Assembly (NCBI GenBank): GCA_031270525.1
Contig: JAISXN010000205.1
Span: 1-17,634, forward strand
Length of the DNA: 17,634 nt
From: Candidatus Symbiothrix sp.
GTDB taxonomy: Bacteria; Bacteroidota; Bacteroidia; Bacteroidales; Azobacteroidaceae
Reading direction: 5' to 3'
The notes beneath the pieces were generated by a model. It made no database searches and was not told the origin of the DNA. It saw only the letters and a list, made by a program, of their open reading frames with translations. Within the stretch, counting starts at the first letter, position 1; every line of letters begins with the position of its first letter. Of this stretch, positions 14,591 through 17,634 are shown one piece after another. The translations under genes were made by a program, and so were the position numbers.

Positions 14591-15590
14591 GGGAAAGTTC
14601 ATGATTGCCTGTTTTTAGTTCAACTCCTGTGCAATTCATTCTTTTCTTCTTAAATTTAAGTAGATAAGCCGGTAATAAGACAAATACAGCAACGGTTGCA
14701 CATAGCATCCGGTATTCACGAAAATAAATAATCAGTCCGCAAATCAATAATTGCACAAAAGCGTATAAAACGGAAACTTTAAGGTGGGAAATGCGCCATT
14801 CATTGGACATGACTTGGTAAAAATGCATCCGGTGGGCTTTGAAGATGTTTTGGCGTAAATAGAGCCGGTGCAAGATAGTACAAATCGAATCAACGCCATA
14901 TACAGATAGGAAAAAGAGCCATACCAATGAATTGTCCTTTATCATCAATTGAAGCAGTAGTGTAACAATCCAGAAGGAAATCGCCATACTGCCGACATCT
15001 CCTGCGAAACATTTTGCCCGTTTTCGGCAATTGAAGAATAAAAATACAAGACAGGCTAATATGGCAAAAAAGATAAAATCAGGGTCGGTAAAAGGAATGA
15101 TTTTATAGTTAACATATTGTAAACTAACGAGTATAGACAGGCTATACAAACCGGTTATTCCGTTGACGCCATCCATGAAATTATAGGCGTTTAATACACC
15201 AACAAAGAAAATATAGGCAGTGAGGATTAAATACCAAGGCAAAGCGGCGTATAAATTCAAACCGTAAAAAACAAAGCTGATTGATAGAAAATGAATGGCT
15301 ATGCGGATTTTATTCGGCAAAGAAGAAATATCGTCCCAAAAACTCACGGCTGAAATCAACGTAATGCCGGTTAAAAATGTGACTTGTAATGGCGTTGCGT
15401 ATAACGTCCCTACGGCGGACAAAACATACAAAACGCCTGCAAACCAGAAGACGATACCGCCGCCGCGGATAGTAATATAATCGTGCGAACTGCGTTGGTT
15501 CGGTTTGTCAATGATGTTGTATTTGTCGGCGATTCGGAAATACAGCAACAGGACGGAGAAAAGAATTGCAGTTATCAGCAGGTATTGCAT
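14586..15590 (-). CDS. WecA/WbpL-type polyprenyl-phosphate sugar-1-phosphate transferase
   Basis: A 334-residue inner-membrane protein with about ten hydrophobic spans, of the MraY/WecA family (glycosyltransferase family 4 in many annotations). It moves an N-acetylhexosamine-1-phosphate from a UDP-sugar to undecaprenyl phosphate, the first step of O-antigen or capsule repeat-unit synthesis. Family motifs are present: DKPNQRSSHDYITIRGGG near residue 28, Asp86-Asp87 in FWDDISSL, NFMDGVNG (137-144), the FAGDVG loop (195-200) and HRMHFYQ (253-259). Length and motifs fit WbpL-like enzymes better than MraY. ATG at 15590 overlaps the decayed end of an epimerase frame, the usual upstream partner of such genes in Bacteroidota. 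No other polysaccharide gene is in the window, so it looks stranded but itself intact. Confidence 0.88.
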   Translation of the reverse strand: MQYLLITAILFSVLLLYFRIADKYNIIDKPNQRSSHDYITIRGGGIVFWFAGVLYVLSAVGTLYATPLQVTFLTGITLISAVSFWDDISSLPNKIRIAIHFLSISFVFYGLNLYAALPWYLILTAYIFFVGVLNAYNFMDGVNGITGLYSLSILVSLQYVNYKIIPFTDPDFIFFAILACLVFLFFNCRKRAKCFAGDVGSMAISFWIVTLLLQLMIKDNSLVWLFFLSVYGVDSICTILHRLYLRQNIFKAHRMHFYQVMSNEWRISHLKVSVLYAFVQLLICGLIIYFREYRMLCATVAVFVLLPAYLLKFKKKRMNCTGVELKTGNHELSH

Positions 15591-15740
15591 GGGTTGTGTT
15601 TTTTGAACTTACCTTGGAAACGATATAGTTTTCCGTTAATTTCCGTAGACGTTCGGGATTTAGAGGCAAATGCAAAACGCCTCCTATTTGAGCTATAAAA
15701 GAAATCAGAGATTTATTGATTTTCCAAATCTTTGGTTTAC
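15591..15740 (-). pseudogene. Remnant of a sugar NAD-dependent epimerase/dehydratase gene (3' part)
   Basis: On the minus strand, codons from about 15720 to 15610 read ISFIAQIGG, then VLHLPLNPERLRKLTENYIV. This closely follows the C-terminal region of extended short-chain dehydrogenase/epimerases of the UDP-glucose 4-epimerase type. No start codon or Rossmann part precedes it: the frame meets two TGA codons at 15802-15807, and the segment before 15720 does not look like the family. The frame then runs past the transferase ATG to a TGA at 15508-15510 with unrelated residues. I read it as the surviving tail of a gene cut from its 5' part, with the repeat-flanked ATPase now on its upstream side. 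Confidence 0.6.
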
Positions 15741-15834
15741 AGTAACCAGTTCGTGATGCGGAACCGTATTGAAACGTATATGTTAAGTTAATGTTATGCA
15801 GTCATCAATTCCTTGTTGCTTTGCACAAAAAACG

Positions 15835-15884
15835 GTGTGATATTCAGCGGAAAGTGGTTAAATAAATGGGATTCCGCTGGTTAT
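15835..15884. repeat. 50-bp hairpin repeat, copy A
   Basis: This copy is 45/50 identical, without gaps, to copy B at 17421-17470, in the same orientation. Inside, CAGCGGAA (15845-15852) pairs with TTCCGCTG (15872-15879), and the stem can extend outward through a T-G pair and one mismatch to an ATA/TAT. It ends 51 bases beyond the stop codon of the ATPase gene. The other bases of the 345-base gap hold the epimerase remnant and, between, no feature I can name. Confidence 0.85.
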
Positions 15885-15935
15885 TGATATATAATATATT
15901 TATATGCTACTAAATATCAATATGTTATAAAATAA

Positions 15936-17357
15936 TTAGTTTTCAAATAAATCATCCAGAGTTATTTCCGACTGGATATTGTTCCAATAGGAATTATGTT
16001 TTACTCCGAAAGAGGTAATCATCGTAGTATGAATGGCTTTATTGGCGCCTGTTTCTTCCAAAAAAACGGCTTTTTGTTCACGTAAAGCAACATTTATCTC
16101 TTTGTTGATAGCAAAGATTTTATTTGAAAATTTTATCTCGCAAAGGTTAATAATGCGGTCGTTGCGGTCAATTACCAAATCAATTTGAACGTTATTTTTC
16201 GGGTTGCTACTGTGCCACGAATAGATGCAGGTTAAAACGCCCGAAATTCCGAGTTTCCGTTTTATCTGATTGATATGCGAAAAACATAACCGTTCAAAGG
16301 CAAAACCCGACCATATTTTATGTCGTTGATTATCAATAAGACTACTCCAATAATTGTCGCCTGCATTTTTAGCGTTTTGAATAAAATTCAAATAAAAAAG
16401 CGAATAAAAATCTATCAATTGATAAATTTTGTTTTTATTTTTTTTACCAAAATGATTGTAAACCCTGATAAAATCACATTGTTCCAATTCATCAAGCATT
16501 TTTGTGAGCGAGCCTCCATCGGAAAACTGCGTGATTTCAATAATTTCTTCACGAGTCAAACCCTTCTTTTTTCTATCTAATGCCTTGATGATTTTTACAT
16601 AATTGTCCGATTTTTTAAACAACGAAGAATACAATACCGAAAATTCGTTATTTAAAATGGCATCTTTCTTAAAAAACAGATTATCAACGTTTTGATACAA
16701 ACTGTTTTCTTTTATAATTTGTTCAAGATAATAGGGAATACCACCCATAATCATATAACATTCGGCAATTTGCAAATGGTCGTAAGATATTTTTTTACGG
16801 AGTAAAAACTTTTCAGTTTCTTTCAAGGTAAATGGTTTGAGAGCTATTTGTCGCGTAACACGGTTGTGCAGTCCTCCACGATTCTTCAGCAGTTTGTCGA
16901 GCATCCACGAAGTGGCAGAGCCGCAAGCAACAAGAAAAATATTGGAATCTGCCGAAGCAAAAGTATTCCAAAAATACTCGAATGCCGACAGAAAACCGGA
17001 ACGTTGCGTATCTAACCACGGCATTTCGTCTATGAAAATCACTTTACGCCTTTTTGTTTTTATAGAAGATGAATATTCCCGCAGTTGAAAAAAAGCATCG
17101 TCCCAAGTTTTAACTTTCGGATATTTTTTATTGCTGAAAAGTCGCAATGCTTTTGTAAAATTGTTTAACTGCCCCTGTTTAGATTTATTCTCGGCGCCGG
17201 AAAAATAAAACGCAAACTTGTTGTTAAAGAACTCCCTGATTAAGAATGTTTTACCAACACGCCTTCTGCCATAAACCACTACAAATTCTGCCTTACCCGA
17301 AACGAGATACTGCTCAAGTTGTTTGATTTCGTTTTCTCTGCCAATAATTTTATTCAT
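15936..17357 (-). CDS. Archaeal-type AAA+ ATPase with C-terminal PD-(D/E)XK (DUF234-like) domain
   Basis: A 473-residue protein of the predicted AAA+ ATPase group often called archaeal-type ATPase (COG1672-like). The N-terminal STAND/AAA-like ATPase has IIGRENEIKQL, Walker A GRRRVGKTFL (30-39), Walker B VIFIDEMPWL (106-115) and a sensor-like ACGSATSWM (144-152). A winged-helix part follows around 255-315 (LTREEIIEITQFSDGGSLTKML). The C-terminal DUF234-like domain keeps a nuclease-fold signature: Glu355, Asp393 in QIDLVID and Glu407-Ile-Lys409 in CEIKFS. The role of these proteins is poorly known; defence or mobile-element upkeep has been proposed. The ATG at 17357 is chosen over one at 17411 because the promoter lies between them. 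The gene is bracketed by the 50-bp repeats. Confidence 0.85.
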   Translation of the reverse strand: MNKIIGRENEIKQLEQYLVSGKAEFVVVYGRRRVGKTFLIREFFNNKFAFYFSGAENKSKQGQLNNFTKALRLFSNKKYPKVKTWDDAFFQLREYSSSIKTKRRKVIFIDEMPWLDTQRSGFLSAFEYFWNTFASADSNIFLVACGSATSWMLDKLLKNRGGLHNRVTRQIALKPFTLKETEKFLLRKKISYDHLQIAECYMIMGGIPYYLEQIIKENSLYQNVDNLFFKKDAILNNEFSVLYSSLFKKSDNYVKIIKALDRKKKGLTREEIIEITQFSDGGSLTKMLDELEQCDFIRVYNHFGKKNKNKIYQLIDFYSLFYLNFIQNAKNAGDNYWSSLIDNQRHKIWSGFAFERLCFSHINQIKRKLGISGVLTCIYSWHSSNPKNNVQIDLVIDRNDRIINLCEIKFSNKIFAINKEINVALREQKAVFLEETGANKAIHTTMITSFGVKHNSYWNNIQSEITLDDLFEN

Positions 17358-17381
17358 TTCTATTTTTATGAAAATACACTG

Positions 17382-17412
17382 CAAAGATAGAATTTTATGT
17401 TGATTTTTCAAA
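17382..17412 (-). promoter_or_regulatory. Bacteroidota-type promoter of the ATPase gene
   Basis: On the minus strand TTTG (17412-17409), a 19-base spacer and TATCTTTG (17389-17382) match the consensus fully. Transcription would start near 17375, about 18 bases before the ATG at 17357. Copy B of the 50-bp hairpin repeat lies 8 bases upstream of the -33 element. Confidence 0.8.
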
Positions 17413-17420
17413 AAAAAATA

Positions 17421-17470
17421 GTGCGATATTCAGCGGAAAGTGGTAAAAAAAGTGAGATTCCGCTGGTTAT
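17421..17470. repeat. 50-bp hairpin repeat, copy B
   Basis: This is the partner of copy A (15835-15884), differing at five positions. CAGCGGAA (17431-17438) pairs with TTCCGCTG (17458-17465). It stands between the ATPase promoter and the transposase 3' end, 51 bases beyond the transposase stop codon. Confidence 0.85.
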
Positions 17471-17521
17471 CGTGATATAATATGAGGATGGTTTTCATAT
17501 CTCTATAAAATTATAATATGA

Positions 17522-17634
17522 TTATCGGATACTGTACCTAAAATGATTTTTGTATGACACAGCAACAATCAAGAGCCTGTCGAATAAATTTTCACCAAAA
17601 TATCTTCGGTTAAATTTGTAACAGAATTCGTTGA
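17522..17634 (-). CDS. C-terminal end of an IS1595-family (ISXO2-like) transposase, cut by the window edge
   Basis: The last 37 codons of a minus-strand gene: NEFCYKFNRRYFGENLFDRL, then LIVAVSYKNHFRYSIR and TAA. The pattern NEFCYKFNRR followed by FDRLL is typical of the C-terminus of ISXO2-like DDE transposases of the IS1595 family. The N-terminal and most of the catalytic part lie beyond base 17634, so whether the gene is intact cannot be told. The 52 bases between its stop and repeat copy B would include the end of the insertion sequence. Confidence 0.65.
   Translation of the reverse strand, partial: NEFCYKFNRRYFGENLFDRLLIVAVSYKNHFRYSIR

Larger units (their letters stand above)
15835..17470 (-). 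mobile_element. Putative repeat-bounded cassette carrying the ATPase gene
   Basis: A 1.6-kb segment is bracketed by two same-direction 50-bp hairpin repeats and contains only the ATPase gene with its own promoter. Copy B also lies 51 bases beyond the stop of the adjoining transposase fragment, exactly the distance of copy A from the ATPase stop. This suggests a shared element end. IS1595-family elements are known to carry passenger genes. The exact borders and target duplication cannot be set from this window. Confidence 0.45.

Noticed and set aside
17358..17411. An 18-codon longer N-terminus for the AAA+ ATPase
   Set aside because: A consensus promoter lies between that ATG and the one at 17357, so the longer form would not be translated from this transcript; the family usually begins near the IIGRENE motif.
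15835..17470. The two 50-bp hairpin copies as part of a CRISPR array
   Set aside because: Only two copies, 1.5 kb apart with a gene between, and each has an internal long-loop hairpin; there are no regular spacers.

Overview
The window looks like a piece of a Bacteroidota (probably Bacteroidales) chromosome. The reasons are the AT-leaning composition, several promoters of the TTTG / TAnnTTTG type used by that phylum, a carboxyltransferase subunit whose sequence resembles Bacteroidales homologues, and a small peptide with the phylum's typical double-glycine natural-product leader. No RNA gene or CRISPR array was seen.

Layout. Bases 1-783 hold the 3' part of a WXXGXW-repeat surface/periplasmic protein, closed by a strong hairpin terminator. 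Bases 972-3459 hold a tight two-gene unit: a pyruvate/oxaloacetate carboxyltransferase subunit that lacks the biotin lysine, and an AlkD-type DNA alkylation repair protein. Bases 3523-3989 hold a promoter, a 34-codon upstream ORF and a small Cro/C1-type regulator. The next 360 bases have no normal gene but are rich in inverted repeats and hold an open Cys-rich frame without a start codon.

Bases 4350-11461 are the most interesting part: a compact gene set for a ribosomally made, post-translationally modified peptide (RiPP). In order: an exported EreA/ChaN-like protein, a 75-residue precursor with a GG leader and five core cysteines, a hairpin attenuator, a radical SAM/SPASM maturase with an N-terminal recognition-like domain, a C39-peptidase ABC exporter, and an HlyD-type adaptor. 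The inferred route is: the precursor is made; the radical SAM enzyme binds the leader and modifies the core, plausibly at Cys; the C39 exporter cuts after Gly-Gly and pumps the core out with the adaptor; an unlinked TolC-type pore finishes export. The first gene could act on the product or give self-protection, and the small regulator could control the set; both are speculative.

Bases 11487-14381 are uvrA with its own good promoter, so it is a separate transcription unit. On the minus strand lie a WecA/WbpL-type polyprenyl-phosphate sugar-1-phosphate transferase (14586-15590) preceded by a decayed 3' end of a sugar epimerase gene, then an archaeal-type AAA+ ATPase with a PD-(D/E)XK domain (15936-17357), and at the window edge the C-terminal end of what looks like an IS1595-family transposase. 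Two 50-bp near-identical direct repeats, each with an internal hairpin, bracket the ATPase gene. The same repeat lies the same distance beyond the stop codon of both the ATPase and the transposase, which suggests that the ATPase is a passenger between insertion-sequence-type ends and that its arrival accompanied loss of the epimerase gene.
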